A DNA stretch of 22,354 nucleotides, from NCBI GenBank assembly GCA_964551525.1, contig CAZKCH010000009.1, forward strand, positions 1 to 22,354. The letters run 5' to 3'. This document shows positions 6,875 to 14,720 of the stretch, in pieces; position 1 is the stretch's first letter, and the number at the start of each line of letters is the position of its first letter. This DNA is from GWA2-46-15 sp964551525. Lineage in GTDB: Bacteria > Patescibacteriota > Minisyncoccia > Minisyncoccales > GWA2-46-15. Both the position numbers and the translations under genes were made by a program. A model generated the notes under the pieces. It had not been told where the DNA came from, made no database searches, and saw only the letters and a list, made by a program, of their open reading frames with translations.

Positions 6875-8806
6875 ATGGCTACTAGAAAATTTTACCGCCG
6901 CGTGGTGGCAAAAAACAAAAAATGGGGCCGGCTCATCGGGACGCTGAAGCTTTTTGTTTTTTTGATCCTGATCGCCCTCGCTACCGGCGCCATCATCTTC
7001 ATCAGTTACACCAAGGATTTTCCCCGGCCGGAAAACTTCACGGAAAAAGAAACGCTCCAATCAACCAAAATCTTTGCCCGCGACAATGAAACCCTGCTTT
7101 ATGAAATCTACGGTGAGGAAAAGAGAACCATTGTCGCTCTCGATCAAATTTCTGACTACCTTCAAAAAGCAGTCATTGCCACCGAAGATGCTGATTTTTA
7201 CCGCCACCACGGCGTCAGTTTTAAAGCGATGCTAAGGGCCGTCGTCGCTGATCTCCGGCTTTTTACCCTCAGCCAAGGCGCCTCCACTATTTCCCAACAG
7301 CTGATCCGCTCCACTTATCTCGGCCGGGAAAAAACCAGTATCAGAAAAACCAGAGAAGTAATTTTGGCATTAGAATTGGAAAGGCGGTATTCTAAGGAAC
7401 AGATTCTCGGATTCTATCTCAACCAGATCCCCTTTGGTCAAAACACTTATGGCGCCGAAGCGGCCAGCCAAACCTATTTTAGAAAAAACGCCATTGATTT
7501 ATCTCTGGCCCAGGCCGCGGTCTTAGCCGCTTTGATACAGGCGCCCAGCCGGCTTTCCCCTTACGGACCGTACAAAGACGAACTTTTTTTAAGAAAGGAT
7601 TATGTTATCAGTCGAATGACAGAATTGGGATTTATTTCTCTAGAACAAGCAAACGAGGCCAAAAAAGAAGTTTTGGAATTTGCCAAAATTACCCAGCCGA
7701 TCAAGGCACCTCATTTTGTCTTATGGCTCAAAGGTATTCTTGAAGAAAAATACGGCAATGATTTTTTGAAAACCAAAGGCCTAAGAGTGCAAACCACGCT
7801 TGATTGGGATCTCCAAAAAGAAGCCGAGGAGATTGTGGAGAAACAAGCCAAAATCAATCAGGCCTACGGGTCCTACAACGCCGCCTTAGCCGCGGTTGAT
7901 CCGAGAAACGGCGAAATCTTGGCCATGGTCGGCTCAAAGGATTTTTTCGCCGACCCCTACCCAACTGATTGTATTTCCGGCGACGATTGCCTTTTTGAAC
8001 CGCAATACAACGTCGCCCTTGCCAGCCGCCAGCCCGGATCCTCTTTCAAACCCTTTGTTTATGCCACTGCTTTTAAAAATGGCTTTGACGATAAAACCGT
8101 GGTCGTTGACGAAGAGACCAACTTCGGCATCTGGGGCGGCAAAGAATACATTCCTAAAAACTATGACGGACTTTTCCGCGGCCCCGTCACCCTGAGACAA
8201 GCCCTATCTCAATCCTTAAACATTCCTGCCATTAAGACCCTTTTGAACTTAGCGGGCATAGATAACAGCATCCAAACCGCCCGCGACCTCGGCATTACCA
8301 CCTTAAATCCGCCCTTTGGTCCAGCCATTGTTCTGGGCGGCTATGAAACAAAACTTTTAGAAATGACCGCCGCTTACGGCGCTTTTGCCAACAACGGCCT
8401 TTGGTTCAAACCGGTGCCGATTTTAAAAATAGAAGATGACGAGGGCAATGTTTTGGAAGAAATAAAAACTTTTCCAAAAAGAGTATTGGAAACAAGAGTA
8501 ACGTCAATGATTAACAGCATTCTTTCCGACAACGAAGCGAGAACACCGATGTTCGGCGCTAATTCTCTTTTGTTTTTCAGTAATTACCGGCTGGCGGCCA
8601 AGACCGGCACGACGCAGGATTTCCGCGACGGCTGGACGATCGGCTACAATACAGAAATCGTCATCGGCGCCTGGGCGGGTAATAATGACAATTCGCCGAT
8701 GTGGAAAGAACCGGGTATTATTCTGGCCGGCCCGATTTTCCGCCAGCTCATGGATTACTTTTTCAGCCGATCATCGCCCGCGCCCCTTCTGATTTCTCCT
8801 AACTAA
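6875..8806 (+). CDS. Class A penicillin-binding protein (transglycosylase + transpeptidase)
   Basis: 643 residues; makes and cross-links peptidoglycan at the outer face of the membrane. Basic cytosolic N-terminus, membrane helix about 24-45, then a GT51 transglycosylase domain (about 60-235) with catalytic Glu104 in ATEDADFYRHHG, GASTISQQL (135-143) and LERRYSKEQIL. The transpeptidase domain (about 335-620) has all three motifs: nucleophile Ser389 and Lys392 in SSFK, Ser447-Leu-Asn449, and KTGT (576-579). Cys366 and Cys372 could form a disulfide. It is PBP1a/PonA-like and lacks the extra C-terminal domains of longer homologues. It follows a terminator, so it has its own promoter, perhaps giving a leaderless mRNA. 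Its stop overlaps that of convergent dnaN by 4 nt, with no terminator between them. Confidence 0.95.
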   Translation: MATRKFYRRVVAKNKKWGRLIGTLKLFVFLILIALATGAIIFISYTKDFPRPENFTEKETLQSTKIFARDNETLLYEIYGEEKRTIVALDQISDYLQKAVIATEDADFYRHHGVSFKAMLRAVVADLRLFTLSQGASTISQQLIRSTYLGREKTSIRKTREVILALELERRYSKEQILGFYLNQIPFGQNTYGAEAASQTYFRKNAIDLSLAQAAVLAALIQAPSRLSPYGPYKDELFLRKDYVISRMTELGFISLEQANEAKKEVLEFAKITQPIKAPHFVLWLKGILEEKYGNDFLKTKGLRVQTTLDWDLQKEAEEIVEKQAKINQAYGSYNAALAAVDPRNGEILAMVGSKDFFADPYPTDCISGDDCLFEPQYNVALASRQPGSSFKPFVYATAFKNGFDDKTVVVDEETNFGIWGGKEYIPKNYDGLFRGPVTLRQALSQSLNIPAIKTLLNLAGIDNSIQTARDLGITTLNPPFGPAIVLGGYETKLLEMTAAYGAFANNGLWFKPVPILKIEDDEGNVLEEIKTFPKRVLETRVTSMINSILSDNEARTPMFGANSLLFFSNYRLAAKTGTTQDFRDGWTIGYNTEIVIGAWAGNNDNSPMWKEPGIILAGPIFRQLMDYFFSRSSPAPLLISPN

Positions 8807-9921
8807 ATTTTTAGCGGCATTAATAAATACAAGAAATTCTCATTATCTTTGGGTCTGATCACCACCGGCCCGTCTTCTTTGCTTAGGCAAAAAACAATGT
8901 CTTTTTCTTTAATTTGATTAAGACCGTCAACCAAAAACCGCCAGTTAAAAGAAATCTCCGCATCGACTTGACCTTCTATCTGTCCGGTTAAAAACGTTTC
9001 CGATTCGCCCACTTCCGGATTTTGGCCCTGTATCTCCAATCCTTGTTTGGCGCTTTTAATCTTTATCTCGTTGATTTTATTACTGAATAAGCTGACGGTT
9101 TTAATCTTCTGCAAAAAGTCGCTCTTGGAAAGGATTGCCTTTAAGCGGAATTCTTGAGGAATCAATCCCTGGTAATCGGGGTAGCCGCCCTCGATCAGGC
9201 GGGCAAAAACATGGATTTTCGGGTGTTCGGTTTCGGCCATCATTAGTTCTATTAAAACCTGGTTATTGGAAAGATAAAATTTCAATTCTCCTTGTTCCTG
9301 GCTGAAAATATTAATCACTTCCCGGCAAACGCGCTGGGGCAAGATGAAAGAAAAATCCTCTTCTATTTTCTTTTCCAAATAAAGAGTTTTTTCCGATAAG
9401 CGGAAGCTGTCCGTGGCGGCTAATTTTAAGCAATTGCCGGAAAAGCGGAAATAAACGCCGGCGATCTCCGGCTTCACTAAAGAAGTGGAGGCCGTATCCA
9501 CGACCTGAGATAAACCCTCAATCACCATGGGTGCGCTGATAGTAAAATTGGTTTTCGCTTCAATATCGGGAATAATAGGAAACTCGTCCGCATCCATGCA
9601 GTTGATCTGACCCTTAAAATCATCCGCTTCGATTAAAAGTTTTTTATCTTCTCCCTTCAACGTGATTTTTTCCGCCGCTAAGCTGTCAATTAGGCCTTGT
9701 AAAACCCTTAGAGAGCAGGCGACTTTACCCTCTCTTTCCACCTTAGAAAGAACCCACCATTTAATGCCGATATCGAGATCGGTGGCCTTGAGGCAGATAA
9801 AATTTTTCTCACCAGAAAGTAAGACCGAACTCAAAATCGGCAAGGAAAGATTTTTTTGGGCCACTCGGCCGACAATGGCAATGCCCTCGCGTAAAATGTT
9901 TTTTAAAATAGTAGTTTTCAT
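8803..9921 (-). CDS. dnaN: DNA polymerase III sliding clamp (beta subunit)
   Basis: 372 residues, the usual clamp length, made of three similar domains of about 120 residues each. Recognisable segments are the N-terminal NLSLPILSSVLLSG and LKATDLDIGI, the central PEIAGVYFRF and KLAATDSFRLS, and the C-terminal LYLLMPLKI, which corresponds to the hydrophobic partner-binding end (usually MPMRL). It forms the dimeric ring that tethers polymerase to DNA. It lies downstream of dnaA on the same strand, the classic order, but with a 233-nt gap, so it may have its own promoter. The end overlaps the convergent penicillin-binding protein gene. Confidence 0.96.
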   Translation of the reverse strand: MKTTILKNILREGIAIVGRVAQKNLSLPILSSVLLSGEKNFICLKATDLDIGIKWWVLSKVEREGKVACSLRVLQGLIDSLAAEKITLKGEDKKLLIEADDFKGQINCMDADEFPIIPDIEAKTNFTISAPMVIEGLSQVVDTASTSLVKPEIAGVYFRFSGNCLKLAATDSFRLSEKTLYLEKKIEEDFSFILPQRVCREVINIFSQEQGELKFYLSNNQVLIELMMAETEHPKIHVFARLIEGGYPDYQGLIPQEFRLKAILSKSDFLQKIKTVSLFSNKINEIKIKSAKQGLEIQGQNPEVGESETFLTGQIEGQVDAEISFNWRFLVDGLNQIKEKDIVFCLSKEDGPVVIRPKDNENFLYLLMPLKI

Positions 9922-10154
9922 AATAATATATATTTAAAACTTATTATTGCTACTAAGAAATTTATTTTTACGATTAAACGATATTTTCAACTTTGTTTTT
10001 AGGGGAAAAGAAGGGTATTTCCCGGTAGATAACTAAGGGATATTATTCGGTTAAGTTGGGCGGTTTTCCCCCTTTTATTTTTTAAGGCGTTTTTAACCGC
10101 GTTTTATGACCAGTTTTTTAACTCGTTCTCCAGAAGTAATCCCCAGCTTATTAA
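9922..10154. other. dnaA-dnaN spacer, AT-rich, possible accessory origin sequence
   Basis: This 233-nt non-coding spacer contains GGTAGATAA (10024-10032), whose minus reading TTATCTACC matches 7 of 9 positions of the DnaA box TTATCCACA, and two CGTTTT copies about 12 nt apart near 10090-10105. No convincing promoter, hairpin terminator or small ORF was seen. It could hold part of the origin or a dnaN leader. Confidence 0.3.
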
Positions 10155-11513
10155 TTAAAGATCGTATATTCTCCGCTTGATTAAACTGATTTCTTCGGCA
10201 AAATCAACGCTGGTTTCAATTTCTTTTTTTATTTTATTATGGGCATGGATAGCCGTGGTGTGGTCTTTGCCCTTGAACATCCGGCCAATGGCGGGGAAAG
10301 AATATTTTAACTCCTCCCTTAAAAAGAACATCACTATTTGTCTTGGTTTGACCACTTCTTTTTTCCTGGTAGTTTCAAAAATTTCTTTGTCCTTGAGGTC
10401 GTAAAAACCATTGACGGCTTGAACAATTTTTTTCGGTGAGGAAATTTTTATCGGTTGGTTAAACAGATTGTCCAGTAAGCTTTTAGCCATGGCGGCATCG
10501 ATTGTTTTACCCGTCACTTTCTGGTGGGTTGATAAGCGGTTGAGGGCGCCCTCCAATTCGCGGATATTTCTTTGGATTTTATTGGCCAGATAATTAATGA
10601 CTTCATCCGAAAAGTTGAGTCGTTTTTCCGCCATTTTTGTTTTCAAAATCGCGATTCTGGTTTCCAAATCCGGCAAACTAATATCGGCGATCATCCCCCC
10701 TTCAAAACGCGACCGCAGCCGTTCGGTTAAAGCGGCAATCGCCTTGGGCGGCCGGTCAGAGGAAAGAATGATTTGTTTATTCTTTTCATGGAGAGCGTTG
10801 AATAAATGGAAAAATTCTTCCTGGGTTTTTTCTTTGCCGGCCAAAAATTGGACGTCGTCAAGAATGAGAACGTCGATTTTCTGGAACTTTGTTTTGAGGG
10901 CGTCGATTTGATGGTTTCTGATGGCGCTGACGATTTCCGAGGTAAACCTTTCCGCCGGCACGTATTTGATATTGCTTTTGCCGAAATTTTTATTAACTTC
11001 ATTACCGATGGCTTGCAATAAATGCGTCTTGCCTAAACCGACGCCGCCGTAAATAAACAAAGGATTATAAACTTGGCCTGGGGTTTTGGCTACGGCCGTC
11101 GCGGCGGCATGAGCCAATTCATTGAAAGAGCCGACGATGAAATTATCAAAAAGATATTTAGGGTTGAGATTGGTGTCGCGATCGGTTTTAAATTCTTGGA
11201 AATCGAGCTGGGCTGAAGAGTTTTCTTGGTGCCGAGACCTTCTTTCCTCGCTGAATCCGGCCACGGGCGCCTGGCCAATAACGTATTTTATTTCTTTAAT
11301 GTCGTTGTTCTGTTCGCTGATGATTTTGAAAATTATCTTATGGTATTTGTTTTTCAGCCATTCTTTTGAAAATAGATTCGGCACAGAAATAATCACCTCG
11401 TTGTCTTTTTGGGAGATGATGGCGGTTTGCCGAAACCAGGTCGCAAAAGTAGCGGGAGAAATAGTTTGCTGGATTTGGGCAAGCACGGTCTGCCAGAGTT
11501 CCTCATTAGTCAT
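10155..11513 (-). CDS. dnaA: Chromosomal replication initiator DnaA
   Basis: 452 residues with the four DnaA domains: an N-terminal helical domain (LWQTVLAQIQQTISPATFATWF, interrupted here only by naming); a variable linker (about 82-115); an AAA+ domain with FDNFIVG, Walker A GGVGLGKTH (156-164), Walker B VLILDDVQFL (215-224) and SRFEGG; and a C-terminal helix-turn-helix with signature KGKDHTTAIHAHNKI. The signature has Ala where most DnaA proteins have Val. It is ATP-dependent and opens the origin by binding DnaA boxes. It diverges from rpmH across the likely oriC, and dnaN follows downstream. Five 7-bp tandem repeats occupy its mRNA leader, next to the ATG. Confidence 0.97.
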   Translation of the reverse strand: MTNEELWQTVLAQIQQTISPATFATWFRQTAIISQKDNEVIISVPNLFSKEWLKNKYHKIIFKIISEQNNDIKEIKYVIGQAPVAGFSEERRSRHQENSSAQLDFQEFKTDRDTNLNPKYLFDNFIVGSFNELAHAAATAVAKTPGQVYNPLFIYGGVGLGKTHLLQAIGNEVNKNFGKSNIKYVPAERFTSEIVSAIRNHQIDALKTKFQKIDVLILDDVQFLAGKEKTQEEFFHLFNALHEKNKQIILSSDRPPKAIAALTERLRSRFEGGMIADISLPDLETRIAILKTKMAEKRLNFSDEVINYLANKIQRNIRELEGALNRLSTHQKVTGKTIDAAMAKSLLDNLFNQPIKISSPKKIVQAVNGFYDLKDKEIFETTRKKEVVKPRQIVMFFLREELKYSFPAIGRMFKGKDHTTAIHAHNKIKKEIETSVDFAEEISLIKRRIYDL

Positions 11514-11516
11514 ATT

Positions 11517-11551
11517 GATAGAAGTTAGAAGATAGGAGTTAGAAGTTAGAA
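11517..11551. repeat. Five 7-bp tandem repeats in the dnaA leader
   Basis: Five back-to-back heptamers follow the pattern G(A/T)TAG(A/G)A: GATAGAA, GTTAGAA, GATAGGA, GTTAGAA, GTTAGAA. They begin 3 nt from the dnaA start codon and lie between the predicted transcription start (about 11565) and the ATG, so they would be in the 5' untranslated region and occupy the ribosome-binding zone. Confidence 0.8.
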
Positions 11552-11571
11552 TGACTTCACGTTAATCATTT

Positions 11572-11599
11572 ATTATAACTCCGGGCAGATAAAAGGCAA
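11572..11599 (-). promoter_or_regulatory. dnaA promoter
   Basis: On minus, TTGCCT (complement 11594-11599), a 16-nt spacer and TATAAT (complement 11572-11577). The -10 is perfect and the -35 matches 4 of 6. The predicted start near 11565 gives a leader of about 50 nt that contains the heptamer repeats. Confidence 0.65.
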
Positions 11600-11698
11600 A
11601 AATAAGATTAGGTTTTGCCCATATATGAATAACCTGTGGAAAACAAGTGGATTTAAGATAAGCTTAAAATTATATTTGTCCATTTTGGTAAAATTTGG
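11600..11698. other. Candidate chromosomal replication origin (oriC)
   Basis: The spacer lies between divergent dnaA and rpmH, the commonest oriC position. TGTGGAAAA (11635-11643) is the reverse of a DnaA box with one mismatch (TTTTCCACA against TTATCCACA). A weaker AGTGGATTT follows about one helical turn later (11646-11654). An AT-rich stretch at about 11651-11700 could be the unwinding element, though it also contains the rpmH promoter. Only one good box is visible, so this rests mainly on gene context. Confidence 0.5.
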
Positions 11699-11704
11699 TA
11701 TAAT
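11676..11704 (+). promoter_or_regulatory. rpmH operon promoter
   Basis: TTGTCC (11676-11681), a 17-nt spacer and TATAAT (11699-11704). The predicted start is near 11711, giving a 25-nt leader before the rpmH ATG at 11736 with no Shine-Dalgarno. It probably drives rpmH, rnpA, yidC and jag. Confidence 0.7.
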
Positions 11705-11735
11705 CTCTAATTACTAATAAACTAATATACTCATC

Positions 11736-11870
11736 ATGTCGATCACTTACAATCCGAAAAATAAGAAAAGAAGAGAAACCCATGGTTTCCGTCAGCGCAT
11801 GGCGACAAAAAATGGCCGGAGAATTATTGCCCGGAGAAGGTCAAAGAAACGGACGCGTTTAGCCGTCTAA
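11736..11870 (+). CDS. rpmH: 50S ribosomal protein L34 (bL34)
   Basis: 44 residues, full length for L34 and very basic. It starts MSITYNPKNKKRRETHGF and continues RQRMATKNGRRIIARRR, the family signature, ending KKRTRLAV. It is a small protein of the large ribosomal subunit bound to 23S rRNA. It is first of the plus-strand cluster and 18 nt before rnpA, the near-universal order. It is transcribed away from the candidate origin. Confidence 0.97.
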   Translation: MSITYNPKNKKRRETHGFRQRMATKNGRRIIARRRSKKRTRLAV

Positions 11871-11888
11871 GTTATTTGTCTTTCCAAT

Positions 11889-12215
11889 ATGTTATCAAAT
11901 CAAAATCGGCTTAGAGAAGAAAAGGACTTCCTTAATGTCTTAAAAAGAGGCCGAGCCAAGACAAGCGAATTTTTGTCCGTGAAATTTATCAAGAATAATC
12001 TCGATTTCTGCCGCATTGGTTTTTTGACCGGCGCCAAGATTTTTAAAAAAGCAGTCATCAGGAACAAAATCAAGCGTCGTTTAAGAGAGGCAATCAGAAA
12101 GCAATTGCCCGTTGGGGTGACGGGCTACGATATGGTTTTAATCGCCCGCAAAGGCATCGAGAATAAAAAAACAGGAGAAATAGAATTATTATTGAAATTT
12201 CTTTTAAATCAATGA
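11889..12215 (+). CDS. rnpA: Ribonuclease P protein component
   Basis: 108 residues, basic, of normal family length. The family motif is seen in AVIRNKIKRRLREAIR (about 55-70), the RNR helix that contacts RNase P RNA; the aromatic/hydrophobic N-terminal strands (FLSVKFIKN, CRIGFLTG) form the pre-tRNA leader cleft. It assists the RNA subunit in maturing tRNA 5' ends. The stop overlaps the yidC start in an ATGA arrangement, indicating translational coupling. The RNA subunit gene rnpB is not seen in the window. Confidence 0.95.
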   Translation: MLSNQNRLREEKDFLNVLKRGRAKTSEFLSVKFIKNNLDFCRIGFLTGAKIFKKAVIRNKIKRRLREAIRKQLPVGVTGYDMVLIARKGIENKKTGEIELLLKFLLNQ

Positions 12216-12952
12216 ACCTCGGCACTATTATTTCAACCATTTTCAGAACGCTCATTTATGAGCCGCTTTTTAATTTACTGATTCTTATTTACAACATTAT
12301 TCCCGGTCACGACCTAGGCCTGGTAGTGATTATTCTGACGGCGATTATTAAGGTCCTAACCTGGCCCTTGAATGCGCAATCAATGAGAGCGCAAAAAGCA
12401 ATGGCGAAAATCCAGCCGCGGTTGAAAGAGATCCAGGAAAAATACCGTGATAACTCGCCGGAGCAGCTGCGCCTGACTTCGGAATTGTTCAAGGGCGAGA
12501 AAATCACTCCTTTTAGCGGTTTTGTCCCGATCCTGATCCAGCTGCCGGTTTTAATCGCACTTTACCAGATTTTTGCCACTGGCCTTTGGAACGGCACCGG
12601 TCATTTATATGATTTCATCACTAAACCGGAAATCATCAACCCTTGGTTTTTAGGCGTTTTCGACTTATCAAAACCGAGCGCGATTCTAGCCGGTTTAGCC
12701 GGTTTGGCCCAGTTTTTCCAGTCATTCTTGGCCATGCCTGCTAAAACAAAACAGGCTGTTGGAACCGAACCCAAGGCGAAAATGGCGGAAATGATGCAGA
12801 AACAAATGACCTTCTTCTTTCCCCTTTTGACCGTAATGATTCTTTTGAAACTCCCCTCGGTTATTGGGCTTTATTGGCTGGCCACGTCCGGCTTGGCGGC
12901 AATTCAGCAATATTTTTTCAACAAAAAGAGCAAGCTAAACCCGAATAATTAA
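12212..12952 (+). CDS. yidC: Membrane protein insertase YidC/Oxa1
   Basis: 246 residues; the short form without the large periplasmic domain of Gram-negative YidC. About five membrane helices can be placed (roughly 14-32, 35-55, 102-122, 150-176, 205-235). The cytoplasmic hairpin carries NAQSMRAQKAMAKIQPRLKEIQEKY, a standard YidC signature given here only as a landmark for residues about 55-78. FVPILIQLPVLIALYQIF (about 104-121) and the last helices with LYWLATSGLAAIQQYFF also match. Arg59 in SMRAQ sits where the functional groove arginine is expected. It inserts small membrane proteins, alone or with SecYEG. It overlaps rnpA by 4 nt, and jag follows after 1 nt. Confidence 0.95.
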   Translation: MNLGTIISTIFRTLIYEPLFNLLILIYNIIPGHDLGLVVIILTAIIKVLTWPLNAQSMRAQKAMAKIQPRLKEIQEKYRDNSPEQLRLTSELFKGEKITPFSGFVPILIQLPVLIALYQIFATGLWNGTGHLYDFITKPEIINPWFLGVFDLSKPSAILAGLAGLAQFFQSFLAMPAKTKQAVGTEPKAKMAEMMQKQMTFFFPLLTVMILLKLPSVIGLYWLATSGLAAIQQYFFNKKSKLNPNN

Positions 12953-12953
12953 A

Positions 12954-13415
12954 ATGATTTCTTTCCAAGATCAGGAAAAAATAAAACAAATCGTGGCCGA
13001 GTTTTTATTGAAAACCACGCTTGAAGCAAGCGTTAAAACCAGCCGCTTGGAAGAGGGTGTTTTTAAAATCAATTTAGAAACAGAGTTTCCCCAGCTTTTA
13101 ATCGGCGAGCAGGGCCAGACCTTGGCGGAAATCCAGCACCTTTTAGGATTGCTTTTGCGCCGGCAAATCGTTGAGCCATTCTTTTTAGATATCGATATCA
13201 ATTCTTATAAAGAGAAAAAACAGGAATATCTGCAAGAGCAGGCGCGCGTTATTGCCGACGAGGTTTCTTTGTCTAAACAGGAAAAAGAATTAGCGCCGAT
13301 GCCGGCCCGGGAAAGAAGGATTATCCATATGTTTTTAGCTAACCGATCCGACGTCGTCACCGAAAGCCGCGGCGAGGGCTTAGAAAGAAAAGTCGTCGTC
13401 AAACCCCACCCGTAA
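12954..13415 (+). CDS. jag: RNA-binding protein Jag/KhpB (KH-R3H)
   Basis: 153 residues. A KH domain (about 27-90) carries LLIGEQGQTLAEIQHLLGLL, equivalent to the usual G-x-x-G RNA-binding loop but with GEQG. A C-terminal R3H domain (about 95-150) contains MPARERRIIHMFLAN and the typical ending SRGEGLERKVVVKP. The N-terminal Jag_N domain of longer homologues is absent. Family members bind RNA and affect cell elongation and division in Gram-positives. Its place one nt after yidC is the conserved arrangement. mnmE/mnmG, which often come next, are missing; instead a secretion operon converges, with the two stop codons abutting at 13415/13416. Confidence 0.93.
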   Translation: MISFQDQEKIKQIVAEFLLKTTLEASVKTSRLEEGVFKINLETEFPQLLIGEQGQTLAEIQHLLGLLLRRQIVEPFFLDIDINSYKEKKQEYLQEQARVIADEVSLSKQEKELAPMPARERRIIHMFLANRSDVVTESRGEGLERKVVVKPHP

Positions 13416-14696
13416 TTACTTGCCGAGAATGACTTCGAATGATTTGACGCAAGAGTCCTTAACCCACCATGACCACAGGCAAATACTGGTGGTGCCTACT
13501 CTTTTTACGCACCTGAAATCCAAGCATGTGCCCATTTCGTTGTTGCTAAGGTCGCTGTCGTTTCCTGAGAAAATTTCACATTTGCCTTGTTGCCCGTTGC
13601 TTTCAAAAAGCGCAATTTGAATTCCCCTATCTATTTTTAAAGATCTTGTTTTGGTGCCAAGAGTGCTGGCGGTACTGGCAGTGTTAGCAAGGCTTCCCGT
13701 CATTTTGTTTGGAACATCGGCGTAATTGATGGTTATACCGACGTAATCCGGCCACGAATAAAAATACGCCTTGCTGCCAGAAAGAGAAATATCAGGGTCG
13801 CGCCTAAAAACAGTAATAGAAGATGTTCTAATACCGGATAGATTTGATATTTCTCCTTCGTTGACGACCTCGCATTTCCCCTTAAAATTTTTGTCTTCGT
13901 GAAGCACGGCGCCGTATTCTACGTCTGCAGTGTTAACAAATTCTATTGATTGGGCCTTATTGTCAAAATCGCCCAAATCGCCATAATTGCTGGTATAGAC
14001 AGATGGCTTGCCGCCAAAATTCGTTTCCGGATAAAGATAAACTCCAGGGATTTTCCAGGTTATGATGATAGACAAGATATTACTTGGCAAGGATGCTTCT
14101 GCGCCATCTGTATCAACGCTAATTTTCTGATCTTCTCTGCAGTCCTGCAGGTCTTTTTCAAAACACGGGATTATTTCCGTATGCGTGGTCGGAATTTTCG
14201 CGCTTATTGGGTAGAAATCCTTAAAATAAGGATCAAAGTCCTTTAAACTAAAAGCGGTTTCTATTTCTCTTCCACTTGCGTCTTTTAGCACAACTCCTCC
14301 GGTGCCTAATGTGGGCGCGCCGATTTTTAATTGAACCAATGTTGGATTGATTGTGTTTAAAATAAGATAAGACGAAAGCAAAATAATGGCGCCGATAAAC
14401 GATGACCATACCCGGTCATTCGCCTGGCTTAAAGCGCCGGGGTTGACGCCCGAGGTTAGCCGCGAAAATCCTGCAAATAAAAGCGAGCCGAAAATAATCA
14501 ATCCACTAAGAATAAAAACCAAGTTAATCACGTAGCGGATATAGTCCGGGAGAATGGTTTTGACCGTTTGGGGCGGGTTGATTGTCGGCACTATTCTTGG
14601 ATACTCGATTTCCAAATCGCGGTCTACTGCCAAAGTTATCATCGGCGTTAAGACCAGCATTGATAGCAACAGCGTTAAAAAAAGTTTTTTGTTCAT
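13416..14696 (-). CDS. Pilin-like (VirB2-type) membrane module fused to beta-gamma-crystallin-like repeats
   Basis: 426 residues. A signal peptide (1-23) is followed by two membrane helices (about 53-77 and 97-117) around a short loop SGVNPGALSQANDRV, the layout of small T4SS pilins. A linker (about 125-210) leads to at least two good Greek-key motifs: LYPETNFGGK with NKAQSIEF (about 218-254), and LHEDKNFKGK with RTSSITVF (about 260-297). Two weaker ones follow (FYSWPDYVG to RSLKI, 311-354; ALFESNGQQGKCE onward, 361-). These have the aromatic-x6-G and S/T-S spacing of beta-gamma-crystallins, a fold that often binds Ca2+. The C-terminal third has several cysteines, probably disulfides outside the cell. 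It is the last gene of the secretion operon and converges on jag. Function as a surface or pilus-tip component is inferred. Confidence 0.75.
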   Translation of the reverse strand: MNKKLFLTLLLSMLVLTPMITLAVDRDLEIEYPRIVPTINPPQTVKTILPDYIRYVINLVFILSGLIIFGSLLFAGFSRLTSGVNPGALSQANDRVWSSFIGAIILLSSYLILNTINPTLVQLKIGAPTLGTGGVVLKDASGREIETAFSLKDFDPYFKDFYPISAKIPTTHTEIIPCFEKDLQDCREDQKISVDTDGAEASLPSNILSIIITWKIPGVYLYPETNFGGKPSVYTSNYGDLGDFDNKAQSIEFVNTADVEYGAVLHEDKNFKGKCEVVNEGEISNLSGIRTSSITVFRRDPDISLSGSKAYFYSWPDYVGITINYADVPNKMTGSLANTASTASTLGTKTRSLKIDRGIQIALFESNGQQGKCEIFSGNDSDLSNNEMGTCLDFRCVKRVGTTSICLWSWWVKDSCVKSFEVILGK

Positions 14697-14720
14697 ATTA
14701 TTTAAATATACCTTAATACT

